From NCBI RefSeq assembly GCF_002741945.1, contig NZ_MDVN01000022.1, positions 186,001 to 250,000 on the forward strand: a DNA stretch of 64,000 bases, written 5' to 3'. The position numbers were made by a program, and so were the translations under genes. Shown piece after piece: positions 45,410 through 54,463 of this stretch (positions are counted from its first letter, which is position 1; each line of letters opens with the position of its first letter). The notes below the pieces were generated by a model. The model saw only the letters and a program-made list of their open reading frames with translations, was not told where the DNA came from and searched no databases. Source of the DNA: Gaetbulibacter sp. 4G1. GTDB lineage: Bacteria > Bacteroidota > Bacteroidia > Flavobacteriales > Flavobacteriaceae.

Positions 45410-46978
45410 ATGAAAAAAATAAAACTTTTATTTTTCATAGGATCATTTATTATATTACAATTTTCTTGTACCAGTGATTCTATTGAAGTAGAACCCCAAG
45501 GTACTATTTCCTCTGAAGTAGTATTTACAGATCCTGCTTTTGCAGAAACATTTTTAAATGCAGTTTATAACAGTGTTCCTCATGGTTTTAACAGAGGGTG
45601 GTATATGCTAGATGCTGCTACAGATGATGGAGAGAACTCATACACATGGCCAGCATCAAACACTCAGTTTAATACGGCCAACATAACCTCAAACAACTCA
45701 GCTTTTAATGGGTTATGGGGTAATGCTTACTTTCAAATAAGACGATTAAATAATTTTATTCAAAATTATGATCAACTAGAAGGTACAGATCAGGTAAAAA
45801 ACAGATTAAAAGGAGAAGCTCACTTTTTAAGAGGCTATTTTTATGCTCTACTTTTAAAAACTTATGGAGGTGTTCCAATTATAACTGTTCCTCAAGAATT
45901 AACGGATGATTTATTGGTTTCAAGGAATACCACTAATGAAACATTAAACTTTATTGTGTCCGAATTAGATACTTCAGCAGATTTATTTGCTAATGCAACC
46001 AGTGCTTCATCAACAAGAGGTTCGTGGGATGCAGCCATGGCATTAAAGGGGCGTATGTTACTGTACGAAGGTAAATATAATGAATCTGCAACAGCATCTA
46101 AGCAAGTATTAGATAATACATCTAGAACTCTTGACAGTGATTATGAAAGTGTTTTTGTAACAGACGGTGCTTCAGAAGTTATTTTCGATACTCAATTTAG
46201 CGATCCTGATAAAACACATTGGGCAAATTTATTCAACACTCCAAAATCTACAGCTTCAGTAAGTGGTTGGGGAGGAACAGGGCCTACTCAAAATTTAGTG
46301 GACCAATACGAAATGCAAGCCACTGGTTTATTACCAGAAGAAGCAGGTTCTGGTTACGATTCAAATAATCCTTACTCAGGAAGAGATCCAAGGTTTGACG
46401 CCTCAATCTTATATGATGGCTCACAATGGAAAGGCTTAACCTGGGAATTTAGACCTGGAGGGTTTGCAGGTATTGCAACCAGTGGGGATTTTACAAGAAC
46501 TGGATATGGCTTAAGAAAAATGATTCAGGAAGACAGAAACCACGGAGATGGTAGTACACAACACTGGATACATTTAAGATTGGCCGAAGTGTACTTAAAT
46601 TATGCTGAAGCCTTAATTGAATCTGATACGGATTTAGGTTTAGCGGTAGATGCTATTAATACAGTAAGAAATAGAGCTAATATGCCGCCAATAGTAGTAG
46701 CAAGCCAGTCTGAATTAAGGGCTAGGGTAAGGCGAGAACGAAGAGTTGAACTTGCTTTCGAAGAACATCGTTTTTGGGATATAAGACGTTGGGGTATAGC
46801 TGGCAGTCCTGAAGTATTAACTATTTACAGAGTAGATATGGATACAAATGGCAACCTAATAGATGACGGGAAAGAGATTTGGGAAACCAGAACTTGGAAT
46901 GATGCAAACTTAAAATTTCCAATTCCTCAAGGGGAAGTTGATAAAAATTCAAATTTAACTCAAAATTCGGGGTATTAA
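45410..46978 (+). CDS. SusD/RagB-type nutrient-binding lipoprotein (locus 2)
   Basis: 522 aa. Lipobox LQFSC (C20). It shows the standard SusD features: AFAETFLNAVYNSVPHG, LKGEAHFLRGYFYALLLKTYGGVPII, the C-terminal LRLAEVYLNYAEALIES and RRERRVELAFEEHRFWDIRRWG. This is the canonical SusD branch, different from the SusD-like_2 protein of locus 1. It begins 10 bases after susC and is followed by a terminator. Confidence 0.96.
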   Translation: MKKIKLLFFIGSFIILQFSCTSDSIEVEPQGTISSEVVFTDPAFAETFLNAVYNSVPHGFNRGWYMLDAATDDGENSYTWPASNTQFNTANITSNNSAFNGLWGNAYFQIRRLNNFIQNYDQLEGTDQVKNRLKGEAHFLRGYFYALLLKTYGGVPIITVPQELTDDLLVSRNTTNETLNFIVSELDTSADLFANATSASSTRGSWDAAMALKGRMLLYEGKYNESATASKQVLDNTSRTLDSDYESVFVTDGASEVIFDTQFSDPDKTHWANLFNTPKSTASVSGWGGTGPTQNLVDQYEMQATGLLPEEAGSGYDSNNPYSGRDPRFDASILYDGSQWKGLTWEFRPGGFAGIATSGDFTRTGYGLRKMIQEDRNHGDGSTQHWIHLRLAEVYLNYAEALIESDTDLGLAVDAINTVRNRANMPPIVVASQSELRARVRRERRVELAFEEHRFWDIRRWGIAGSPEVLTIYRVDMDTNGNLIDDGKEIWETRTWNDANLKFPIPQGEVDKNSNLTQNSGY

Positions 46979-47018
46979 TAGTTTCCCTATAAAATAGTTT
47001 GAGTTAGTTTAGTTGTAG

Positions 47019-47059
47019 ATAGAACCTGTTTTTAGTTTTAAAATGGGTTCTATTTTTTA
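47019..47059 (+). terminator. Rho-independent terminator after susD (locus 2)
   Basis: The stem ATAGAACC/GGTTCTAT (47019-47026 and 47046-47053) is followed directly by TTTTT. It lies 40 bases after the susD stop, at the same place as the terminator of locus 1. Confidence 0.7.
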
Positions 47060-47134
47060 AATAAAATCTTAAGAAATGAAATAGTATCTTAAAAAAGATT
47101 TAAGTGTTACCACAAAAACAAATAATATAAGCAC

Positions 47135-50100
47135 ATGAAAAGAATCACATTTTATTTATTGATTTTCTTAATGGTATATGCTTGTAAAAAAGATAACGCC
47201 ACTAAAATAAAGCAAACACAACCTATAGTTGAAAAACTAGAAGACCTCTTTACGGTTCTACCTCCTGAAAAAACAGGTATTTTCTTTTTAAATGAACTCA
47301 AAGAGAATTTAAGTAATAATGGATTGTACTACGAATACTATTATAATGGAGGAGGTGTAGCTGTAGCAGATTTTAATAATGATGGTTTAATCGACATCTA
47401 TTTTGTAAACAGCACAACCTCAAATAAACTTTATCTTAATATTGGAGATATGCGGTTTAATGACATTACCAAATTAGCAAATGCAGGTGGAGGTTATGGG
47501 TTTGGAACTGGAGTTACTTTAGTTGACATTAACAATGATGGCTTAATGGATATTTATTATTGTAAATCTGGCAAGCTTAAAGACCCTAATAAACGAAGAA
47601 ATGAGCTATTAATAAATTTGGGGATTGGCGATGATGGTAAACCTAAATTCGAAGACCAAGCACAACAATATGGCTTGGATATACCAGATTTTACGACACA
47701 AGCTATTTTTTTTGATTATGACAAAGATGGTGATTTAGATATGTTTTTATTAAATCATGGTATAGATACTTATGATGAAAACAATTTAAAAAATCTTATT
47801 ACTCAAAAGTCTGATCATAGAGGAAATCGCCTCTACAAAAACAGTAATGGGAAATTTATCGATGTAACTGATGAAGCCCAAATAATTAATACCATGATTG
47901 GATATGGGCTTGGTGTGGCTGTAGCAGATTTAAATAATGATGGCTGGCCAGATGTATACGTAGGTAATGATTTTTCTGAAAAAGATTTTCTATACATCAA
48001 TAACCAAAATGGTACGTTTAGAGAAGCATCTTTAGAAGCCTTTAAGCACATCTCTAACTTTTCTATGGGTAATGATATTGCCGATATAAACAACGATGGT
48101 CTTTTAGATATTATGGCAGTAGATATGATGGCTGAAGATAATTTTTCTCAAAAAACAAGTATGAGCGGAATGGCTCCAGAAAAATTTTATAAAAATTCTA
48201 GCCTTGGTTTACATCATCAGTACATGTATAACACATTACAACTAAACAATGGAGTAAATAAAGAAACAAACACGCCTATGTTTTCAGATATTGCCCAAAT
48301 ATCAGGAGTTTCGAGCACCGATTGGAGTTGGGCTCCTCTATTTTTTGATATGAATAATGATGGAAATAAAGATCTCTTTATTTCAAATGGAATAAAAGGA
48401 GATTTTAGAAACAATGACTTTGTTAATTATAGAAAAGAAAAACAGGCAGAAGTTATTAAAAATCAAAGTGTAGAACCAAAAAGTTATATCACAGATATTT
48501 TATCGAAAATGCCATCTCGAAAAAAGAAAAATTATTTTTACGTAAACAATGGCGATTTAACATTTAAAAAGCTTGACATAAAGCATAATACCACAAATTC
48601 CAATGGTGCAGCTTATGCCGATTTTAATAACGATGGAGCTATTGATATCGTAGTTAACAATTCCTCAGGACTATCCTTTATTTATAAAAACAACGCAACT
48701 TTAAACAACTATTTAAAAGTAAAGTTAAAAGGTACTAAACAAAATCTTAATGCTTTAGGAGCACGTATTGAATTATATTCAAAATCTACCCAGCAGACTA
48801 TAGAAAATCATTTTACACGTGGGTTTCAATCTGCCATGGCAGACGCTATTCATTTTGGTGTAAAACAAGACAATATAATTGACAGCTTAAAAGTAATTTG
48901 GAATGATAACACATACCATGTTATTAAAAATATAAAACCAAATCAAACTATTACGGTTTCATATGAAAACGAAAATGTTTTAGAAACTAAACTAGTAAAA
49001 GCTTCAGAAGGTGTATTTACAGATATTACTGAAAAATCAGGAATAAATTTCAAACATGAAGAAAATAATTTTAATGATTTTGAAAAAGAAGTGCTCCTAC
49101 CTCACAGAATGTCTCAACTTGGTCCTGCTCTAGCAGTTGCCGATGTTAATAATGATGGTCTTGATGATTTTTTTATTGGTGGTGCAAAAAATCAAAAAAG
49201 CGAATTGTACATCCAAACCCCTTCTGGTGCTTTTAACAAAAGCATAAATGTATTCGCTTCAGATAAGAAACATGAAGATGTTGGAGCTGTTTTTTTTGAT
49301 GCTGACAATGATGGTGATAAAGATCTTTATGTTATAAGCGGAGGTACAGAATTAAAACCAAATGACAACTACTATTTAGATCGTTTTTACGAAAACAAAG
49401 GCGATGGTCATTTTATTAAAAACACTTCAGCAATCCCTAACATAACCTCAAGTGGACTACGTGTTTCTCCTTCTGATTTTGATAACGATGGTGATATTGA
49501 TTTGTTTATTGGTGGCAGAATAAAACCTGGATTTTATGGTCGTCCAGTTAACAGTTACTTATTGGAAAACATTTCAAAAGATGACACAATAAGTTTTAAA
49601 GATGCGACTCAGAAATCAATTCCGGAATTAGTAGAACATACCATGATTAGTGCCTTAGCTTGGGCAGATATAGATCAAGATGGAGATTCTGATTTGCTTT
49701 TAGCTAACGAATGGGGACCTATAGAACTGTTTATTAATGATTCTGGAATTTTCAGCAATAAATCTGCTGAATATGGTTTGTCCGAACATGTTGGGTGGTG
49801 GAGTTCGATTGAAGTAAGCGACATTGACAATGATAATAATCTTGATATTATTGCAGGGAATTTAGGTTTAAATTATAAATACAAAGTAAGTTTTGATAAC
49901 CCTTTCTATTTATACTTAAACGATTTTGATGATAATAATACTGATGATATTGTTTTAGGTTATAGTCAAGAAAATAAAGTATATCCTGTGAGAGGAAGAC
50001 AATGCTCCTCTCAACAAATGCCTTTTATTAAAGAGAAGTTTAAAACTTATAACGATTTTGGATCAGCTGATATAAAAGATATATATGGCGAAAAGCTATC

Positions 50101-50500
50101 TGAAGGCATTTCTTATAAAGCTACTTATTTTGCATCAGCTATATTAAAAAATAAAAACGGAAAATTTGAATTTAATGCTTTTGAAAATAGAGCACAATTA
50201 TCTTCTGTAAACAAAATTTTAATTGACGATTTTAATAACGACTCTATTAAAGACATTTTACTATTAGGGAACCTTTACGGGTCAGAAGTAGAAACCCCAA
50301 GAAACGATGCCAACTACGGCTTTTTTCTTAAAGGTAATAATGCTAATCAATTTGAGTTTGTTTCTAATGCCATAGCCAATTTATGGGAAAATGGTGATGT
50401 AAAAGATGCTGCTTTTATAACAGTTGGTGGCACTAAATCTATATTAATTGCTAGAAATGACGATACCTTATCGTTGCTAAAAATCAATACCAAAAAATAA
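47135..50500 (+). CDS. FG-GAP/VCBS-repeat lipoprotein with ASPIC/UnbV domain (locus 2)
   Basis: 1121 aa. Lipoprotein signal MKRITFYLLIFLMVYAC (C17). It has the same architecture as the protein encoded at 33820-37128: repeated D-x-N-x-D-G-x-x-D motifs (DFNNDGLIDIY, DINNDGLMDIY, DYDKDGDLDMF, DFDNDGDIDLF), an ASPIC/UnbV segment (LKVKLKGTKQNLNALGARIEL) and a shared late motif CSSQQMPFIKEKF. The GH101 gene starts on the base after its stop codon, so the two are surely co-expressed. A surface glycan-binding role is inferred from position. Confidence 0.92.
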   Translation: MKRITFYLLIFLMVYACKKDNATKIKQTQPIVEKLEDLFTVLPPEKTGIFFLNELKENLSNNGLYYEYYYNGGGVAVADFNNDGLIDIYFVNSTTSNKLYLNIGDMRFNDITKLANAGGGYGFGTGVTLVDINNDGLMDIYYCKSGKLKDPNKRRNELLINLGIGDDGKPKFEDQAQQYGLDIPDFTTQAIFFDYDKDGDLDMFLLNHGIDTYDENNLKNLITQKSDHRGNRLYKNSNGKFIDVTDEAQIINTMIGYGLGVAVADLNNDGWPDVYVGNDFSEKDFLYINNQNGTFREASLEAFKHISNFSMGNDIADINNDGLLDIMAVDMMAEDNFSQKTSMSGMAPEKFYKNSSLGLHHQYMYNTLQLNNGVNKETNTPMFSDIAQISGVSSTDWSWAPLFFDMNNDGNKDLFISNGIKGDFRNNDFVNYRKEKQAEVIKNQSVEPKSYITDILSKMPSRKKKNYFYVNNGDLTFKKLDIKHNTTNSNGAAYADFNNDGAIDIVVNNSSGLSFIYKNNATLNNYLKVKLKGTKQNLNALGARIELYSKSTQQTIENHFTRGFQSAMADAIHFGVKQDNIIDSLKVIWNDNTYHVIKNIKPNQTITVSYENENVLETKLVKASEGVFTDITEKSGINFKHEENNFNDFEKEVLLPHRMSQLGPALAVADVNNDGLDDFFIGGAKNQKSELYIQTPSGAFNKSINVFASDKKHEDVGAVFFDADNDGDKDLYVISGGTELKPNDNYYLDRFYENKGDGHFIKNTSAIPNITSSGLRVSPSDFDNDGDIDLFIGGRIKPGFYGRPVNSYLLENISKDDTISFKDATQKSIPELVEHTMISALAWADIDQDGDSDLLLANEWGPIELFINDSGIFSNKSAEYGLSEHVGWWSSIEVSDIDNDNNLDIIAGNLGLNYKYKVSFDNPFYLYLNDFDDNNTDDIVLGYSQENKVYPVRGRQCSSQQMPFIKEKFKTYNDFGSADIKDIYGEKLSEGISYKATYFASAILKNKNGKFEFNAFENRAQLSSVNKILIDDFNNDSIKDILLLGNLYGSEVETPRNDANYGFFLKGNNANQFEFVSNAIANLWENGDVKDAAFITVGGTKSILIARNDDTLSLLKINTKK

Positions 50501-53446
50501 ATGAAACCTTTATACCTATTAATTCTTAGCTGTTTTATATCATTTTATACAACTGCTCAAGAAGTTGCTACATTAAACTCTGATTACTTAAGTGTTTCAA
50601 TTGACAAGGGGTTTCCAAGAATTATTGGATATAAATGGAAAGCTAATAACGCTAATCTTTTTGGCAATGAAAGCACTTTAAACATTATCAAATTAAACGA
50701 TAAAGAGTTTATCCCTAAAGTAAAATCAGAAGTTAAAAATGATGCTATTTATTTTTCCTTAAATATTGATGAAATCGACTTACAAATCGATTTACATATT
50801 AAAGTTGTAAAAAATACCGTTATTCTAAAATTTGATAATGTAACCGAAAAGGGAACGTTCAAACTACACACTATTGAAATTCCTAATCATAATTTATTAA
50901 GTATAAAAAGTAGCGAAAAAGACGCTCAATTTTCTGGTTCTAAAATGTACACTGCTATTAAAGGTAATGGTGATACATTTCAAAAATTAACAAAAAAAAC
51001 GCCCACTGATAGTGTTGCAAAAGGCTATCTATACACCATAGTAAACAACAATAAACTAGCTGCTGCCTTATGGACTAATGCCGTTGAAGAAAGAACAGAT
51101 AACAATCGTATTAAAAAACAAACTGTAAAACAAGGCAGTAAAACAATAACTAGTATTTGGAGTGGTTCTTGGATTTATCGAGCAAATCAAGCAACAATAC
51201 CTAGTCCATTGCCAGAAGCAAAAATTGTGATTACTAATGATGTTAATAACGATTCAAAAATTGATTGGCAAGATGGGGCTATTGCTTACAGAGATATTTT
51301 AAATACACCCATAGGTTCAGAAAAAATTCCAAATATGGTGGTACAGCGTATTCCCATGAATTTTAGTAGCCAAGCCACTAATCCGTTTACTAAATCATTA
51401 GAAGAAACCAAACGTATTTACTTAAACACTGATGGTTTGGGACAATATGTTATTTTAAAAGGTTACGGATCTGAAGGTCATGATTCTAAACATCCAGATT
51501 ATGGAGATATTGGCCACAGACAGGGAGGCGCTGAGGAGATGAATATACTTTGCAATGCTGCCAAAAAATATAATGCATCAATTGGTGTACATATAAATGG
51601 TACAGAATCATACCCTGAGGCGAATGCATTTAATGAAATTTTGATAGACAAAACCAAGCGAGGGTGGAATTGGTTAGACCAATCTTATTATATGGATAAA
51701 CGCTATGATGGTGTTTCTGGCAACAGATTAAGGCGATTGAAATCTCTTAAAGCCCAAGTACCAGAATTAGATTTTTTATATGTAGATGTTTGGTACGCCA
51801 AAGGCAGTTGGGACAGCAGAGAGCTAGGGCGAGAAATTCACTCATTAGGGTTGTATTACACTACAGAGTTTCCACAAGACCATGAATACGATGCTGTCTG
51901 GAATCATTGGGCAGTTGACTATAAATACGGTGGCACCAGTATTAAAGGTTATAATAGTAAGATAGTTAGGTTTATTCGAAACCATCAAAAAGATACGTGG
52001 ATTGCCAAACACCCTTTACTTGGCGGGGCAGAAATGGTAGACTTTGAAGGTTGGCAAGGTAGAATTAATTTTGATGATTGCATTGGTATTACATTCAATG
52101 TAAATTTACCTACCAAGTATTTACAGCATTTTCCTATTTTAAAATGGGAAGACCAATCCATTACTTTCAAAAAAAATGTTATTGTTTCAGATGTTTCGGG
52201 TTACAGAACTATTACTAAAGATGGTAAAATCATCTATAAGAAAAACTCTTATCTCCTACCTTGGAATCCTAAATCTGAAGAAAAATTATATCACTGGAAT
52301 TCAAATAAAGGAGAGACTACATGGCAATTACCAAACTCGTGGCATGATATTACCTCGGTTTATTTCTATGAACTATCAGACTTAGGAAGAATTAACGAAC
52401 AAGAAATTAAGGTTAAAAATAGTATTGTAACGCTTTCCGCAAAAGCGAAAACCCCCTATATTATTTATAAAAAGAAACAAAAAAATGAAGACGTAATCTG
52501 GAGTGAAGGAGCTTTAGTAAAAAACAATGCTTTTAACAGCGGTGACCTAACAAATTGGACCGTAGATGGAGATAATGCTATCGTTAAAAGAAACTATAAC
52601 GGACAATACGAACTCCACATTGAAGGGGGTAATGAAGCCAGTGTGAGCCAAACTTTAAAACGATTGCATAAAGGCCATTATTATGCTTCGGTATACATTA
52701 ATTCAAAAAACAGAAAAGCGATTTTAGGTGTTAAACATGAGCGTGGAAATGATTTTAACTATACAAAAAATTCATTGTGGGAAAACTTTATAGCTGCTGA
52801 TAGCAAACATGGCTCAAAAATGCAACGCATGTATGTACATTTTGATGTAAAAGAATACCATGAAGATGTTGAGTTATATTTAAAAGCAGAAAAAGGAGAT
52901 AGTGCTGTTGTTTTTGATAATATTCGTGTAAAACAGATTCAACATACTATGAAACCTGATAGCATTTATTTCAAAGAAGATTTTGAGCATGTTCCATCTG
53001 GTATTTATCCATTTGTAAAGGGTCCTGCTGGTGGTGCGAATGATCCTAGAATCCATTTGGCAGAACTCCATTCCCCATTTACACAAAAAGGTTGGAATAA
53101 TAAAAAAGTAGATGATGTTATAAGCGGAAAATGGTCGCTAAAAATACATGAGAATGTAGAAGGGTTAGTTGTGCAAACCATCCCTCAAAATCTACGTTTT
53201 GAAGCAAACAAAAAATATAAAGTTTCTTTTAATTACCAAGCAGAAGCAAAAGATTATTCTTTTGTTATAGGAGATAATACCGAAATATTAACAGAACATA
53301 TTATTAGTCCTCAATTTGAAACACAAAAATATGTGGTCACATTTACAGGAGCTGCATCAGGAAATTCATGGTTTGGCTTTATAAAAAACAATAAAAACGA
53401 ATCGGATCTTATAGTTGATGATATTGAAATAATAGAGCTTAAATAA
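50501..53446 (+). CDS. GH101-type endo-alpha-N-acetylgalactosaminidase
   Basis: 981 aa with a signal peptide (MKPLYLLILSCFISFYTTAQ). The N-terminal beta-sandwich is followed by a catalytic barrel with ILKGYGSEGHDSKHPDYGDI, HINGTESYPEA, the likely nucleophile D429 in LYVDVW and the likely acid/base E456 in YYTTEFPQD, then HEYDAVWNHWA. These match GH101, which releases Gal-beta-1,3-GalNAc from serine or threonine of mucin-type glycoproteins. Two carbohydrate-binding-like sandwiches follow (about 670-820 and 830-980). It is shorter than the 1,700-residue streptococcal enzymes. It is the only clear glycoside hydrolase in the window and sits last in locus 2. Confidence 0.88.
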   Translation: MKPLYLLILSCFISFYTTAQEVATLNSDYLSVSIDKGFPRIIGYKWKANNANLFGNESTLNIIKLNDKEFIPKVKSEVKNDAIYFSLNIDEIDLQIDLHIKVVKNTVILKFDNVTEKGTFKLHTIEIPNHNLLSIKSSEKDAQFSGSKMYTAIKGNGDTFQKLTKKTPTDSVAKGYLYTIVNNNKLAAALWTNAVEERTDNNRIKKQTVKQGSKTITSIWSGSWIYRANQATIPSPLPEAKIVITNDVNNDSKIDWQDGAIAYRDILNTPIGSEKIPNMVVQRIPMNFSSQATNPFTKSLEETKRIYLNTDGLGQYVILKGYGSEGHDSKHPDYGDIGHRQGGAEEMNILCNAAKKYNASIGVHINGTESYPEANAFNEILIDKTKRGWNWLDQSYYMDKRYDGVSGNRLRRLKSLKAQVPELDFLYVDVWYAKGSWDSRELGREIHSLGLYYTTEFPQDHEYDAVWNHWAVDYKYGGTSIKGYNSKIVRFIRNHQKDTWIAKHPLLGGAEMVDFEGWQGRINFDDCIGITFNVNLPTKYLQHFPILKWEDQSITFKKNVIVSDVSGYRTITKDGKIIYKKNSYLLPWNPKSEEKLYHWNSNKGETTWQLPNSWHDITSVYFYELSDLGRINEQEIKVKNSIVTLSAKAKTPYIIYKKKQKNEDVIWSEGALVKNNAFNSGDLTNWTVDGDNAIVKRNYNGQYELHIEGGNEASVSQTLKRLHKGHYYASVYINSKNRKAILGVKHERGNDFNYTKNSLWENFIAADSKHGSKMQRMYVHFDVKEYHEDVELYLKAEKGDSAVVFDNIRVKQIQHTMKPDSIYFKEDFEHVPSGIYPFVKGPAGGANDPRIHLAELHSPFTQKGWNNKKVDDVISGKWSLKIHENVEGLVVQTIPQNLRFEANKKYKVSFNYQAEAKDYSFVIGDNTEILTEHIISPQFETQKYVVTFTGAASGNSWFGFIKNNKNESDLIVDDIEIIELK

Positions 53447-53527
53447 GGTTTTTGAGAACAAAAGTAGCAGATTGGGAACTAAATTTTAATGTTGATAATT
53501 TATCAAACTCCTTTTAGGTTATCATCT

Positions 53528-53582
53528 AAACAAAAAAAGCCTCCCTATTCTCTATAAAGAAAAAAGGAAAGCTTCTCATTGG
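53528..53582. repeat. Terminator-bearing repeat, copy 1 (degenerate left arm)
   Basis: The right half AAAAAAGGAAAGCTTCTCATT is followed by GGA and is the same as in copy 3 (61499-61620). The left arm is diverged, so the hairpin is imperfect. It lies after the stops of the GH101 gene and the convergent 112-aa gene and may end both transcripts. Confidence 0.55.
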
Positions 53583-53624
53583 ATCATGCTGAACATATTT
53601 CAACATTAATATTCTTTCTAAAAA

Positions 53625-53963
53625 CTAATCCACTATTTCAAAAAAACTTTTATAATGATTATCAGTATAATAACGCTTTAAAACAGTTGGTGTTCTAGTT
53701 GTCATATCTACTAGAAAAACAAAACGATAACGTCCAGGATCATGATTTCTAGTCATACCAGCACGTCCTTCAAAGTAGTGTGTATCACCTTTTGATGGGA
53801 CAGGTGGTAATTTCATTGATCCATGACTAGTATCATTACTATAAGGCCCATAATGAAGCCCTGGATAAACGGTGCCATTCATCGCTCTATCGTTCATTTC
53901 TCTTAAGTATTCTTTTACTTCTCTAGAAAATTTATTTCTAGATATTTTTGGATATTTTGCCAT
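53625..53963 (-). CDS. Small protein resembling guanyl-type (barnase/RNase Sa-like) ribonucleases
   Basis: 112 aa, no signal peptide. The C-terminus YYTDNHYKSFFEI (99-110) closely follows the end of RNase Sa/barnase-type enzymes, where YYTGDHYATF or TTDHYQTF carries the catalytic histidine (here H103). Upstream, HYFEGRAG holds a glutamate (E65) and GRYRFVF holds an arginine (R80), 15 residues apart as in barnase and RNase Sa. The R-to-H gap is about 8 residues longer than in those enzymes. I infer a small intracellular or non-classically exported RNase. I see no inhibitor (barstar-like) gene beside it. It shares a leader element with the two genes upstream. Confidence 0.5.
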   Translation of the reverse strand: MAKYPKISRNKFSREVKEYLREMNDRAMNGTVYPGLHYGPYSNDTSHGSMKLPPVPSKGDTHYFEGRAGMTRNHDPGRYRFVFLVDMTTRTPTVLKRYYTDNHYKSFFEIVD

Positions 53964-53983
53964 AATTTTTAGTTTGAAATTGT

Positions 53984-54023
53984 CCTTGTTTTGTTAATAG
54001 GCTTCAGGTTCTACCTTAATTAC
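53984..54023 (-). promoter_or_regulatory. Shared leader element, copy C (before the 112-aa gene)
   Basis: Read on the minus strand it contains TTAAGGTAGAACCTGAAGCC, matching the cores of copies B and A with a 2-base shortening (GAA for GAAAA). It ends 20 bases before the ATG at 53963. It starts only 8 bases after the stop of the 82-aa gene, so it may lie inside a shared transcript. Confidence 0.5.
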
Positions 54024-54031
54024 AAATGCTA

Positions 54032-54280
54032 TTACACCCATTGAAGGTGCCAATTATTAGCAGCATCTTGTACAATGTTTAAAGTGCCTTGAGCTATCGG
54101 TGCCGGTAGACTATTATGTTTCACACCACTAGCTGTAACAAATACACTAGTGCCAGGTTGAACATTTTTTATACTAGGAGTATTGTTATGTGCATTCACA
54201 TGCTGTAAAGGTTGCTGGCCGTCTGTTGCAGTATAGCGAATACTAACACTTACTGGTAATTGATTATTAAATTGTGCCAT
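54032..54280 (-). CDS. 82-aa protein of unknown function
   Basis: 82 aa, no signal peptide, no cysteine. It looks all-beta: alternating strands VSVSIRYTATDG, SVFVTASGVK and GTLNIVQDAANNWHLQWV separated by polar, Asn/Gln/Pro-rich loops. I do not recognise a family; a small beta-sandwich or lectin-like fold is possible. It lies between the 391-aa gene (separated by a terminator) and the 112-aa RNase-like gene, and has the shared leader element 22 bases before its ATG. Confidence 0.6.
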   Translation of the reverse strand: MAQFNNQLPVSVSIRYTATDGQQPLQHVNAHNNTPSIKNVQPGTSVFVTASGVKHNSLPAPIAQGTLNIVQDAANNWHLQWV

Positions 54281-54302
54281 CTTAAATTTATTTTAAAGTT
54301 TT

Positions 54303-54346
54303 CCTACTCTTTTTAAACAGGCTTTTCGGATTCCACCATAAGAATC
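54303..54346 (-). promoter_or_regulatory. Shared leader element, copy B (before the 82-aa gene)
   Basis: The minus strand reads TTATGGTGGAATCCGAAAAG followed by CCTGTTTAAAAAGAGTAGG. It matches copy A (55664-55705) over almost its whole length and ends 22 bases before the ATG at 54280. A terminator lies just upstream (54411-54442), so a promoter must lie in or near the element. Confidence 0.6.
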
Positions 54347-54410
54347 AATCATTTTTAATTTTTTTAACACGTATGAATATTTTTTGACTCCTCCTTTTTT
54401 GATTAAATAT

Positions 54411-54442
54411 CCAGAGCTATAGTTGTTTAGTTATAGCTCTGG
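54411..54442 (-). terminator. Rho-independent terminator after the 391-aa gene
   Basis: The perfect 11-bp stem CCAGAGCTATA/TATAGCTCTGG has a 10-base loop and begins 22 bases after the stop of the 391-aa gene. It separates that gene from the 82-aa gene. Confidence 0.7.
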
Positions 54443-54463
54443 AAAAACATTGGTAATTGTTTA

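Noticed and set aside
33820-50500. Repeated D-x-N-x-D-G sequences as tandem DNA repeats or adhesin repeats
   Set aside because: They are diverged propeller blades in two FG-GAP/UnbV lipoproteins; no homogeneous nucleotide repeat is visible.
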